Below are positions 1-7,811 of a stretch of DNA of 11,249 nucleotides, piece after piece. Source of the DNA: Bacteroidota bacterium. GTDB taxonomy: Bacteria > Bacteroidota > Bacteroidia > Chitinophagales > Saprospiraceae. The notes under the pieces were generated by a model. It searched no databases. It was given only the letters and a program-made list of their open reading frames with translations, and had not been told where the DNA came from. Position 1 is the first letter of the stretch. Each line of letters begins with the position of its first letter. The stretch lies in the NCBI GenBank assembly GCA_024277695.1, contig JAJRUR010000215.1, forward strand, positions 1-11,249. Reading direction: 5' to 3'. A program made the position numbers and the translations under genes.

Positions 1-989
1 CAAAAATATAACCAATGCCAACGCAAACCGTTGATCCGATTGATTTCGATTGCAGGTGCCGGTATCTTAATAAAATTTATTCCTGAAAAGACTGCCTTAA
101 GAAAGGCACTCTTGGTTTTGATTTTTGACAAATCAATATCCAAGGACAAATAATACTGCCTATAACGAGGAAAAACATCTGTATCCAATTTATAGACTTG
201 GCCATCTGTATCCGTCCATTTGTTTTCATAGCCTCCGAATAGATTTTCACTACCGAAGCCTAAAGCAATATTGAGCCAACAAGGCAAGATGCGGTTTTTA
301 TTATTATTAAAAGACTCTAGATTAATACTCAACCAATAGGTCTGTGCATTATAATCTTTGAGCAGCGTCTGACTGAACCTATCACCGAATAAATCATCTG
401 TACGCTTCCTGAGTGTAGTACGAGTCCCATCAGCAGATTGGATGGTATAGTCGGGATATGCAATGCGAGAGGTGGACAATTTTATGCTGACTCTCTGTTC
501 TCCCCACTGCCATGCTTGAGCAGCATAAAAAAAGGATCCCCCAAGATTGAAGCCTAAGTCACTTACCGAAAAACCCCACTTGGATGAGTAGGCATCCATC
601 ATTTCGACAGTCCCCTGTAAGACCGTACTGATACCCAAAGCTATCCATATAGACTTCCGTTCCGAAATTCCCGTCCAACGATAGGCTCCACTAGCCACTC
701 GGCTATATTGATATGCAGTCATAAAATGGCCGTATTTATCCATATTGTTCCATTCACCCCAGTCATTAAAAAAATGAAAACCCGTCCGAGGTGTATCTCT
801 GTACCAAAGAGTATTGAGCCCAACGACAGCAGTCGAATATGCACCTATAATGCTTCCGGTCAATAGCCAAAAACGATCCTGTCGGTATTGATCCGAAGTT
901 TCAAAAAAACCTATGCTTTGCTGAGCACTAAGATTCCCCCACAAGATGATGATCGCCAAGATCAACAGGTATTTTTTGAATAGGTACAT
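1..989 (-). CDS. DUF2279 family exported protein (partial, C-terminus off the left edge)
   Basis: Translation of the minus strand from the ATG at 989-987 stays open for 329 codons to the window edge. An in-frame stop lies just upstream (1013-1011) with no other ATG between, so this start is well supported. Residues 1-22 form a signal peptide ending in LSAQ. The body carries the pattern I associate with DUF2279 (YfiM-like) proteins of Bacteroidota: FHFFNDWGEWNNMDKYGH at about 71-88, a hydrophobic stretch at 113-127, VEMMDAYSSKWGFSVSDLGFN at about 128-148, and KDYNAQTYWLSIN at about 211-223. The family is thought to sit in the envelope, but its biochemical role is unknown. The second half alternates polar and hydrophobic residues and has many aromatics, which could mean beta strands in the outer membrane; that is inference. 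It is divergent from the PorP-like gene. A TACCTTCG box at 1003-996 lies just ahead of the start. Confidence 0.8.
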   Translation of the reverse strand, partial: MYLFKKYLLILAIIILWGNLSAQQSIGFFETSDQYRQDRFWLLTGSIIGAYSTAVVGLNTLWYRDTPRTGFHFFNDWGEWNNMDKYGHFMTAYQYSRVASGAYRWTGISERKSIWIALGISTVLQGTVEMMDAYSSKWGFSVSDLGFNLGGSFFYAAQAWQWGEQRVSIKLSTSRIAYPDYTIQSADGTRTTLRKRTDDLFGDRFSQTLLKDYNAQTYWLSINLESFNNNKNRILPCWLNIALGFGSENLFGGYENKWTDTDGQVYKLDTDVFPRYRQYYLSLDIDLSKIKTKSAFLKAVFSGINFIKIPAPAIEINRINGLRWHWLYF

Positions 990-1314
990 ATATGACGAAG
1001 GTAAATAAAATCATTGCATGTTTTAGATTATTATATTGTAACCATCCATAGTCAAAGGGATGAACGAGCCCTTTTAATAATGGACGAATCAAGTATATTT
1101 TCACTCAAATAGATAGTGGTTATTTTTAATGTGTACTGTTATACAGGTGTATATATATTATGAATTATGCTAAAGTTTAGAATTTAGCCTAAATTACTTG
1201 GATGCCCCCACACTATCCCCCTCCATTCCAAAAAACTAATAAAAAGTTTTATTTAACTGCAATCCTACCTAGCACTCTTCGCAAACAAATCCCTTAGTAT
1301 CATATACTTCCAAA

Positions 1315-1349
1315 AGACCAAAAAATAAGCGATTTAGACCAAAAATAAG
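1315..1349. repeat. Pair of short direct repeats upstream of the PorP-like gene
   Basis: AGACCAAAAAATAAG (1315-1329) and AGACCAAAAATAAG (1336-1349) differ by one A and are spaced 21 bases start to start, close to two helical turns. They end 43 bases before the GTG start of the downstream gene. This spacing is compatible with tandem binding sites for a regulator on one DNA face, but the A-rich background makes a chance repeat possible. Confidence 0.45.
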
Positions 1350-1380
1350 ATGATATAATAGTCGAGTTCCATTCGTTTTA

Positions 1381-1388
1381 TATCTTAG
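1381..1388 (+). promoter_or_regulatory. Possible Bacteroidota -7 element (TATCTTAG) of the PorP-like gene
   Basis: TATCTTAG matches the Bacteroidota -7 consensus TANNTTTG at 5 of its 6 fixed positions. It ends only four bases before the GTG start, so if used the transcript would be leaderless or nearly so. No TTG-like -33 box sits at the expected distance, so support is weak. Confidence 0.3.
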
Positions 1389-1392
1389 CCTC

Positions 1393-2415
1393 GTGAGAAT
1401 ACTACGCATCTATCTTATAATATATAGTTACTTGCTGCTAAGTCCGCTTAGTGATATGCATGCACAGGATATCCAATACAGCAGACTAGATATGGTGCCC
1501 TTATATCTCAATGCTGCCCATACGGGTAACTACTTGGGCTCCTTGCGCATAGGCGGCATCCATCGCCAACAATGGAATACCAATACGATCAATGGATTTC
1601 AATCACCCCTGTTTTTTGTAGATGCTCCCATCATCAGAGGTTTTTCAGAACTAGATTGGTTTGGATTGGGTGCCATAGTTTTTAATGACCAAGCAGGAGC
1701 CATTCAGTTGAGTCAAAGCGGCTTCTTTGCCTCCATGGCATATCATAAAGCACTGAGTGAAGATCGATCCAGTGTCTTGAGTCTAGGGTATCAAATAGGA
1801 TTTGCCGATAGGCAGATCAAAGCTCCTTCTAGTGCAATATTTCTAGACGAACTCGAACAATTTGGGATCATCTCAGAAGATCGGTCTCTACTCAATCTTG
1901 AAAAACAAACTTTTATAGATATGAATCTAGGCATTCGGTTTAAGTCGAGATGGACAGAATATATACATGGTACTATTGGCCTCCATCTTCGGCATATCAA
2001 CCGCCCTAACCAAAGCCTTTTCCGCAATGGACAGGAAGCTGCCCAAATCCTATATATTTTCGATATCCAAGCTCAAATTGAGCTCAGCCCTATCATCCGT
2101 ATCAGCCCTAAGATATATCATCTGCGCAACAAAACATCTCAAGCCACTACCCTACTGACCGACCTAAGCTACTTACTTCAAGGAAAGCAAGAACTGAACT
2201 TGATAGCCAGTCTGGGCAGCCGTTGGGGTGACTCCTTTTTAGTCGGTTTTGGAGGGGCTTGGAATCGATTTAAACTCATGATGAACTTCGATGTTATATA
2301 CTCTCAGATCAATAATATTTCCGGGGCTAATGCCGTTGAACTCACAGCAAATTATATTTTTAGTCTAAAACGCAATAAAAAAAACAAACCGGTGATTTTT
2401 TGTCCACGATTTTAA
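1393..2415 (+). CDS. PorP/SprF family type IX secretion-associated outer-membrane protein
   Basis: A 340-residue protein with a signal peptide (about 1-25, ending MHAQ before DIQYS) followed by features of the PorP/SprF family: PLYLNAAHTGNYLGSLRIGG at about 36-55 (the usual 'N.A.TG...' block), a nearby RQQWNT, alternating beta-strand-like segments, a late GFGGAWNRFKLMMNFD strand region, and the family-typical ending CPRF. Members form outer-membrane beta-barrels that help export or anchor surface proteins through the type IX system. The start is GTG: a stop at 1351-1353 lies upstream in frame with no ATG between, and any later start would destroy the signal peptide. It is followed after 9 nt by the PorE-like OmpA gene, the usual pairing for this family. 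No SprB-like adhesin gene is visible alongside. It is one of a multi-paralogue family, so a specific name is not given. Confidence 0.88.
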   Translation: MRILRIYLIIYSYLLLSPLSDMHAQDIQYSRLDMVPLYLNAAHTGNYLGSLRIGGIHRQQWNTNTINGFQSPLFFVDAPIIRGFSELDWFGLGAIVFNDQAGAIQLSQSGFFASMAYHKALSEDRSSVLSLGYQIGFADRQIKAPSSAIFLDELEQFGIISEDRSLLNLEKQTFIDMNLGIRFKSRWTEYIHGTIGLHLRHINRPNQSLFRNGQEAAQILYIFDIQAQIELSPIIRISPKIYHLRNKTSQATTLLTDLSYLLQGKQELNLIASLGSRWGDSFLVGFGGAWNRFKLMMNFDVIYSQINNISGANAVELTANYIFSLKRNKKNKPVIFCPRF

Positions 2416-2424
2416 GAGCTTATT

Positions 2425-4536
2425 ATGAAGAATTTTGTCCTATTCTCTACAATAATGGTCTCTTTTTGGTGCCAATTACTACCCGCTCAACCCATCATTG
2501 AAGCTGATCTGGAGACCATCACTGAAATGGCCGAAGAGCACCTGCTCGCATCTGATTATTTTCAGGCGCTCAAGTACTATCAAAAGAGCTATCGACTCCA
2601 CAATGACTGGCATACCGCCGAACAAATAGCCAATATTCAGATGAAACTTCGAGACTACCAGCAAGCTGTCCATTGGTATCGTATCGCTATGGAAGGGGAT
2701 CATCTCAGCGCAAAACCCATACTTCGCTATCGTTATGCTCTTGCACTCAAAATGTCAGGAGCATATGAAGATGCCCGTCAAGCTTTTCTATTTTTCGAAA
2801 GCATCAACCAAGATCCGGCTTACGCCAAAATGACCAACATCCAACTAGAAGGAATCCAAAAAGCCCTTGACCAAACCGACGATCCCAGGGTCGAAATACT
2901 TGTTTTGGAAGAATCTGTCAATACAAAATTTACTGAGTCTTCTCCTTTTTTTATCGATGACCAATACTTTGTCTTTGGTTCTTTTGACACAGACTTGATC
3001 GAAGATTACGATCGATCGCCCAAGGAGTTATTGATGCAACTCTATATAACATCCCTAAATGACCTGAACACAGATAGGCAGCCATTCCAATCAATCCCCG
3101 GTCCCGACGGATGGCATAACAACTCCTACAGCATCACACCCGATGGTCAATATCAACTCTTTGGCTTTAGCCTGTTAAAAGGCAATACTATAGTCGACAC
3201 CAAACACTATGTTCAAGAAAAGCTCTCCACGGGATGGTCAGAGCCTTACCTCATAGATCACCAATTTGATGACACAGCTATGCGCCATGTCCAAATCAGC
3301 TATTGGCAAGGAAAACCCACTTTGTTTTTTTCTATGGAAGATCCTGACCACATTAGCAAGATGGATATATACTATTGTTATTACATCGGACAGGGAAAAA
3401 TCAGCTACCCTACTCGCCTATCCAATAATATTAATAGCCCGCAAGATGATATCACACCATTCTTTTACAAAAATAGGCTCTACTTTAGTTCTGACGGACA
3501 TCCGAGCTATGGTGGCTTAGATATCTATGTATCCAGTTGGGACGGAAAAGATTGGTCAGCGGCATATCATCTCGGAAAAAAAATCAACTCTTCTGCTGAT
3601 GACTTCTCATATGTCACAAATCGCGACGGTTCTGTAGCACTACTGGTATCCAATCGACCCGGTGGCCCATCATTGAGAAATCCAACATGTTGTGACAATC
3701 TTTTTATGGTCAAATACAAAGAAATCCAAAAACCATCTGTAGATCCACAATCTGAACAAACGGCACAAAATACCTCACCGGAGACTCAAGCCCCCCCTCC
3801 GACAAATGATTTGGGCATAGACCTCAACGAGCCCATTTTATTGCCTAATATACAATTTGAAAAAGGCACGACGAACTACAGCAAAAATGCCAAAACAGAC
3901 CTTGATCTGCTATATAATGTCTTGATCGAGTACCCTGATTGGATTATTGAACTATCGGCTCACTCGGATGCAGTAGGTGATGATGATCAGAACCTCAAAA
4001 CCACGCAAGAGCAAGCAGACAAGATGCAAAAATACCTCGTGGATCGAGGTATCGCTACTAGGCGGATCATAGCAAGAGGCTATGGAGAACAATATATCTT
4101 AAACCAATGTGTCAATGATGTGCTCTGTTCTGAGGAAGATCATAGTTACAATCGTCGTGTAGAGTTCAAATGGATAGGACTACTGTCCAATGAGCAGGAG
4201 AGTACCAAAACTGCCAAGGATAGTCTCCCGATCATGATTTTTGACAAAAAGCTCTATGACCTAGGTACAATCAAAGAAGGTGAAACGAAGTCGGCCATTC
4301 TTGGATTTACCAATACCGGCAATGCGGATTTGGTCATCGAATTAGCGACAGCCTGTACCTGCACTGAACTAGACTGGCCTGCATTGCCCATAAAGCCCGG
4401 TGCACGCGGAGAGATCAAGATCACCTATGACAGTAAGGGCAAAAAAGGTCTTCAAGAAGTAACTGTTGATGTCCTAGCTAATACCGACCCCATCGTAGTA
4501 GAGGCTTTTTTCAAAATAATGGTTAAGCCCAAATAA
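2425..4536 (+). CDS. PorE-like TPR / PD40 / OmpA protein with a C-terminal DUF1573 domain
   Basis: A 703-residue exported protein. Domains in order: signal peptide (1-22, LLPAQ); a TPR-like helical region (about 30-148, e.g. AEEHLLASDYFQALKYYQKS); a WD40-like PD40 propeller (about 165-432) with blade motifs such as SITPDGQYQLF, RLYFSSDGHPSYGGLDIYVS and ALLVSNRPGG and the TCCDNLF block; a Gln/Pro/Thr-rich linker (about 433-465); an OmpA peptidoglycan-binding domain (about 470-585) with SAHSDAVG (Asp515), RGIATRRIIARGYGE and NRRVEF (Arg577/578); then DUF1573 at about 603-703 with YDLGTIKEGE, FTNTGNADLVI, the Cys-x-Cys-Thr motif at 644-647, and SKGKKG. TPR, PD40 and OmpA together match PorE-type proteins, which tie type IX components to peptidoglycan. 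The carboxypeptidase-regulatory-like domain often found in this class is not visible. Ending in DUF1573 rather than OmpA is unusual. It probably works with the PorP-like barrel encoded just upstream and is co-transcribed with it. Confidence 0.88.
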   Translation: MKNFVLFSTIMVSFWCQLLPAQPIIEADLETITEMAEEHLLASDYFQALKYYQKSYRLHNDWHTAEQIANIQMKLRDYQQAVHWYRIAMEGDHLSAKPILRYRYALALKMSGAYEDARQAFLFFESINQDPAYAKMTNIQLEGIQKALDQTDDPRVEILVLEESVNTKFTESSPFFIDDQYFVFGSFDTDLIEDYDRSPKELLMQLYITSLNDLNTDRQPFQSIPGPDGWHNNSYSITPDGQYQLFGFSLLKGNTIVDTKHYVQEKLSTGWSEPYLIDHQFDDTAMRHVQISYWQGKPTLFFSMEDPDHISKMDIYYCYYIGQGKISYPTRLSNNINSPQDDITPFFYKNRLYFSSDGHPSYGGLDIYVSSWDGKDWSAAYHLGKKINSSADDFSYVTNRDGSVALLVSNRPGGPSLRNPTCCDNLFMVKYKEIQKPSVDPQSEQTAQNTSPETQAPPPTNDLGIDLNEPILLPNIQFEKGTTNYSKNAKTDLDLLYNVLIEYPDWIIELSAHSDAVGDDDQNLKTTQEQADKMQKYLVDRGIATRRIIARGYGEQYILNQCVNDVLCSEEDHSYNRRVEFKWIGLLSNEQESTKTAKDSLPIMIFDKKLYDLGTIKEGETKSAILGFTNTGNADLVIELATACTCTELDWPALPIKPGARGEIKITYDSKGKKGLQEVTVDVLANTDPIVVEAFFKIMVKPK

Positions 4537-4538
4537 GG

Positions 4539-5135
4539 ATGGATGTCCTGCTATCATGTATAGAGGATGGCCAATCACTATCTGAATGGATCGTATTCTT
4601 GACCGGATTGATCTATGTATATCTGGCAGCTCGCAACAATCCTTGGTGCTGGGTTTGGGGGATCATCAGTTGTGCTTTGCTGGCATATATCTCTTTGACT
4701 CAATATCTTCTCTACGCAGATGCCGTACTTCAAATGATCTATGTCATGATGGGGATTTGGGGGCTCATTCGGTGGAAAAGCGGGACAAAAGATCTGAATC
4801 GACCCATCCGATCCTTAAGTCTTTATGCGCATATATATATAGGAATAGTCGCTATACCACTAGCTATATTTTCCGGATATATCCTGCATCAATATAGTGC
4901 TGCTTTTGCGGGTTTTGTCGACTCCATGACGACTATATTCGGAATCATCGCAACAGGAATGCTGATATACAAAATCAAAGAAAACTGGCTTTATTGGATC
5001 GTTATAGATTTAGTGATGGTCATACTCTATCTGCTTCGCGGAGGATGTCTCGCAGCACTGCTCTATTTGGTATTTGCCGGTATGGCCATCTATGGCTGGA
5101 AGAGTTGGTCCAAAATATCCGATCAAGCTCTATAA
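4539..5135 (+). CDS. pnuC: PnuC-family nicotinamide riboside (or related vitamin) transporter
   Basis: A 198-residue, highly hydrophobic protein with about seven membrane segments and the PnuC signature blocks: GLIYVYLAARNNPWCWVWGIIS (about 23-44), LYADAVLQMIYVMMG (58-72) followed by WGLIRW (74-79), DSMTT (128-132), ENWLYWIVIDLVM (148-160) and AIYGWKSW (183-190). PnuC proteins bring nicotinamide riboside across the inner membrane by facilitated diffusion; phosphorylation inside the cell traps it for NAD synthesis. Some relatives carry thiamine (PnuT) or riboflavin. No thiamine-type riboswitch or thiamine gene is seen here, so nicotinamide riboside is the default reading, unproven. The ATG lies two bases after the stop of the OmpA gene, which implies co-transcription and probably translational coupling. 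Length is normal for the family. No NadR-like kinase gene is in the window. Confidence 0.88.
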   Translation: MDVLLSCIEDGQSLSEWIVFLTGLIYVYLAARNNPWCWVWGIISCALLAYISLTQYLLYADAVLQMIYVMMGIWGLIRWKSGTKDLNRPIRSLSLYAHIYIGIVAIPLAIFSGYILHQYSAAFAGFVDSMTTIFGIIATGMLIYKIKENWLYWIVIDLVMVILYLLRGGCLAALLYLVFAGMAIYGWKSWSKISDQAL

Positions 5136-5166
5136 AATCATATCCTTGCCAAATCACTTTTGCATA

Positions 5167-5194
5167 CATCTATCTAATACAGAAGTAGATGATG
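5167..5194 (+). terminator. Weak hairpin after pnuC, possible transcript end
   Basis: CATCTATCTA (5167-5176) pairs with TAGATGATG (5186-5194) as a 9-bp stem with a single bulged T and a 9-base loop. It lies about 30 bases after the pnuC stop and before the pheT promoter element, the right place for the end of the three-gene transcript. The stem is AT-rich and no run of T follows, so it is not a classic intrinsic terminator. Confidence 0.25.
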
Positions 5195-5236
5195 AACTAG
5201 CTAGAATATTTAGAGATTATAACTAAAAAATCCCCT

Positions 5237-5244
5237 TATCTTTG
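5237..5244 (+). promoter_or_regulatory. Bacteroidota -7 promoter element (TATCTTTG) of pheT
   Basis: TATCTTTG matches all fixed positions of the Bacteroidota -7 consensus TANNTTTG. It ends 24 bases before the pheT ATG at 5269, leaving a short untranslated leader. No clear TTG -33 box is seen at the usual 19-base spacing. Its last bases contain the TTG that would otherwise extend the pheT frame to 5242, which argues that the TTG is promoter and not a start codon. Confidence 0.55.
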
Positions 5245-5268
5245 CGATCTCTAAAAAAGAATGGTTTT

Positions 5269-7698
5269 ATGAACATCTCCTACAATTGGTTAAAGAGTTT
5301 ATTGGACTTTGACTTGACTCCGGAGCAGCTCAGTGAGTTACTTACGGATATCGGACTGGAAGTATCCAAGCTATCTGTGTTTGAAAGTATAAAAGGAGGA
5401 CTCCGAGATATAGTAGTAGGAGAAGTAGTAGAATGTGGGAAGCATCCAAATGCTGATAGACTTTCGATCACCAGAGTAAATCTCGGAGATGAGGAAGTGC
5501 CGATCGTCTGCGGTGCTCCTAATGTAGCCGTAGGACAAAAAGTACTGGTAGCCAAAGTAGGTGCTCGACTATATAGCGGTGAAGAATCTTTTGTGATCAA
5601 TAAAACCAAAATACGAGGTGAAGTATCCGAAGGGATGATTTGTGCAGAAGATGAACTAGGATTGGGAGATGACCATGAAGGTATTATGGTCTTGCCAAAA
5701 GAGTATCGCGTTGGAGCAGATGCAAGCGAGTACTTTGCTATTCGTCATGATTACATCTATGACATCGACCTAACTCCAAATCGATCCGATGCTACATCAC
5801 ACATTGGGGTAGCACGTGATCTATTAGCTGCTCTACGAGTACGCAAGGGTATCAATGAGCTCAACTTACTACTGCCTGAGCCCACTCCCAGTATTCCTCA
5901 GACTGAACCGAATATCAAGGTCATCGTGGAAGAGTCGGAAGCTTGCCCTCGATTCAGCGCTTTGTTATTGGATAATATACAAGTCAAACCTTCGCCGGAC
6001 TGGATACAGCTGCAGTTAAAGTCCATTGGCGTCAGACCGATCAATAACATTGTGGATATCACTAATTATGTATTGCACGAATATGGTCAACCGCTTCATG
6101 CCTATGATGCAGATAAGATAAGTACCGGACAAGTTATTGTTAAATATTTGCCGGAAGGTACTGAATTTAGAACACTGGATGATCGCATCATACAACTCCA
6201 TGATGCAGACTTGATGATTTGTGACGGAGAGCACAAGCCTATGTGTATGGCAGGTATCTTCGGTGGATTGGATTCGGGAGTGACTAACTCTACGAAGCGT
6301 ATCTTCTTAGAATCAGCCCATTTTGATGCCAAAACTATACGTAAGAGCAGCACTAAATATCAACTGAGAACTGATGCTGCCAAAATTTTTGAAAAGGGAG
6401 CAGATCCTACTCAAACGGTAGACGCATTGCTACGGGCTGCGGAGCTTATATGCCTCTATGCCGATGCTCAGATCAGTTCGTCTGTCATAGATGTCATCGC
6501 AAAAGAAATCCAACCGGCAGAAATCGAATTGGATAGATCCGTACTGAATCGCTTAAGCGGATACGCATTTGAACATGACCAATTGATCGAAATCTTCAAT
6601 GCAATGGATATGAAAGTCCTAGCACAAAATGAAGATCTCTATCGCGTACAGGTCCCCGGCAATAAAGCCGATGTCACGCGCCCGGCAGACCTGATCGAAG
6701 AGATTCTCCGCATCTATGGATATAATCAGATACCTGAAAGTAGCAAAATAAACTACAGCCTTCAAGAAAATGAGCTGAATAATTTTTTTGGTCTAAAAGA
6801 AAAAGTAGCCCAATGTATGAGCGGTATGGGTTTTTTGGAAATGATGGGCTTGTCTCTCATAGAACACAAGAGTGCCTTTGAACTGCTGGATATTAAGGAT
6901 GATCAACTCGTGCGCATCCATAATACCTCTAATATCAATCTAGACATCATGCGCCCTTCCTTGATCTTATCAACTCTAGATACGATCGCCTATAATATAG
7001 CAAGGCAGCAACGAGATCTTCAGCTTTTTGAAATCGGGATCGAATATCAAAAATCCGGTGATGCCTATGAAGAACATAATGTCTTATCTATAGTAAGTAC
7101 AGGCAAGCGTACTGAAGTGAACTGGCTCAATAAAAAGCCCGGCAAAGTAGATTACTACGATATCAAGTCGGCTGTCGATACTTTTCTAGCGCATTTTGGG
7201 ATATCCAATGTAGAAATAGACAAAGAGCAGATAGCCGGGTTTGCCTATAATGCACGATACCTGGTAGGCAGTGCGTCAGTAGCTTATTTTGGACAACTGT
7301 CCAAATCTTTATGCAATGTATTTGAGATAGACCAAGAAGTATATTATGCCGCTATAGACCTCGATGTACTGAGTAATAAAACCGGCCAACCGATATATCT
7401 CCAACCGATCAGCAGATATCCTGCAGTCTATCGAGACCTCGCTATCAAAGTGGATACGGAAGTGGACTTTGCTGAAGTCAAAACGATTATTCGACGCGAG
7501 GCAAAAAACAAATTGAGTTCCATGTCCCTATTTGATGTCTATCAGGATGAAGCCTTGCGAGCAACCGGAAAAAAATCTATGGCGATTAGTCTAGAATTTA
7601 CCAACCAACACAAGACTTTTAATGATCGCGAAATTGACCAGATAATGCACCGTATCTTAAAATCCTTGCGCGGTACATTGGGTGCAGAACAGCGATAA
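5269..7698 (+). CDS. pheT: Phenylalanine--tRNA ligase beta subunit
   Basis: An 809-residue protein, close to the usual ~800 for PheT. It forms the alpha2-beta2 enzyme with PheS in the cytoplasm, attaching phenylalanine to tRNA-Phe and editing misacylated Tyr-tRNA. Domains: N-terminal MNISYNWLKSLLDF; tRNA-binding (EMAP/OB) domain at about 42-155 (VVGEVVECGKHPNADRLSI, IVCGAPNV, RGEVSEGM); B3/B4 editing domain at about 215-400 (GVRPINNIVDITNYV, GQPLHAYD, FEKGADP); B5 domain at about 408-487 (VPGNKADVTRPADLIEEILR); catalytic-like core at about 505-700 (NTSNINLDIMRPSLI, LQLFEIG); FDX-ACB anticodon-binding domain at about 715-809 (SRYPAVYRDLAI, SLEFTNQHKTFNDREID, ending RGTLGAEQR). The ATG at 5269 gives the canonical N-terminus. 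An in-frame TTG at 5242 would add nine residues but lies inside the TATCTTTG promoter element. pheS is not in the window, so the subunit genes appear to be separated here. Confidence 0.97.
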   Translation: MNISYNWLKSLLDFDLTPEQLSELLTDIGLEVSKLSVFESIKGGLRDIVVGEVVECGKHPNADRLSITRVNLGDEEVPIVCGAPNVAVGQKVLVAKVGARLYSGEESFVINKTKIRGEVSEGMICAEDELGLGDDHEGIMVLPKEYRVGADASEYFAIRHDYIYDIDLTPNRSDATSHIGVARDLLAALRVRKGINELNLLLPEPTPSIPQTEPNIKVIVEESEACPRFSALLLDNIQVKPSPDWIQLQLKSIGVRPINNIVDITNYVLHEYGQPLHAYDADKISTGQVIVKYLPEGTEFRTLDDRIIQLHDADLMICDGEHKPMCMAGIFGGLDSGVTNSTKRIFLESAHFDAKTIRKSSTKYQLRTDAAKIFEKGADPTQTVDALLRAAELICLYADAQISSSVIDVIAKEIQPAEIELDRSVLNRLSGYAFEHDQLIEIFNAMDMKVLAQNEDLYRVQVPGNKADVTRPADLIEEILRIYGYNQIPESSKINYSLQENELNNFFGLKEKVAQCMSGMGFLEMMGLSLIEHKSAFELLDIKDDQLVRIHNTSNINLDIMRPSLILSTLDTIAYNIARQQRDLQLFEIGIEYQKSGDAYEEHNVLSIVSTGKRTEVNWLNKKPGKVDYYDIKSAVDTFLAHFGISNVEIDKEQIAGFAYNARYLVGSASVAYFGQLSKSLCNVFEIDQEVYYAAIDLDVLSNKTGQPIYLQPISRYPAVYRDLAIKVDTEVDFAEVKTIIRREAKNKLSSMSLFDVYQDEALRATGKKSMAISLEFTNQHKTFNDREIDQIMHRILKSLRGTLGAEQR

Positions 7699-7811
7699 GT
7701 GGAGTTATCTATAAGGCAAAAACGGATAGTCGAACTTCTCATCTTGACGATGCGGTGCCTGGAATATTGCATATAGAAGCTGCAGCTATTTTATGGATTA
7801 GGTGTTTTTTA

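Larger units (their letters stand above)
990..1392. other. AT-rich divergent intergenic region
   Basis: About 400 bases separate the DUF2279 gene and the PorP-like gene, which point away from each other, so promoters for both should lie here. No convincing coding frame is present. Two patterns stand out: a perfect 7-bp inverted repeat with one central base at 1181-1195 (AATTTAG C CTAAATT), and two copies of AGACC-A(5-6)-TAAG at 1315-1329 and 1336-1349. There is also an AT-only tract at about 1150-1160. No tRNA- or riboswitch-like fold was recognised. Confidence 0.7.

Noticed and set aside
990..1392. Search for a riboswitch or small RNA upstream of the PorP-like cluster
   Set aside because: No recognisable aptamer core or strong stem apart from the short palindrome; nothing supports an RNA gene.
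4586..4897. 103-codon frame inside pnuC
   Set aside because: Overlaps the clear PnuC membrane protein in another frame and is a shadow.
5242..5268. TTG start for PheT giving nine extra residues
   Set aside because: The TTG belongs to a TANNTTTG promoter element and the ATG at 5269 gives the normal family N-terminus.
7694..7811. Possible terminators between the convergent pheT and PhoD-like genes
   Set aside because: GATAA/TTATC (7694-7709) is only a 5-bp stem overlapping the pheT stop, and AGCTGCAGCT (7778-7787) gives a tiny hairpin. The T-rich stretch at 7804-7823 has no adjoining stable stem, so no intrinsic terminator is called.
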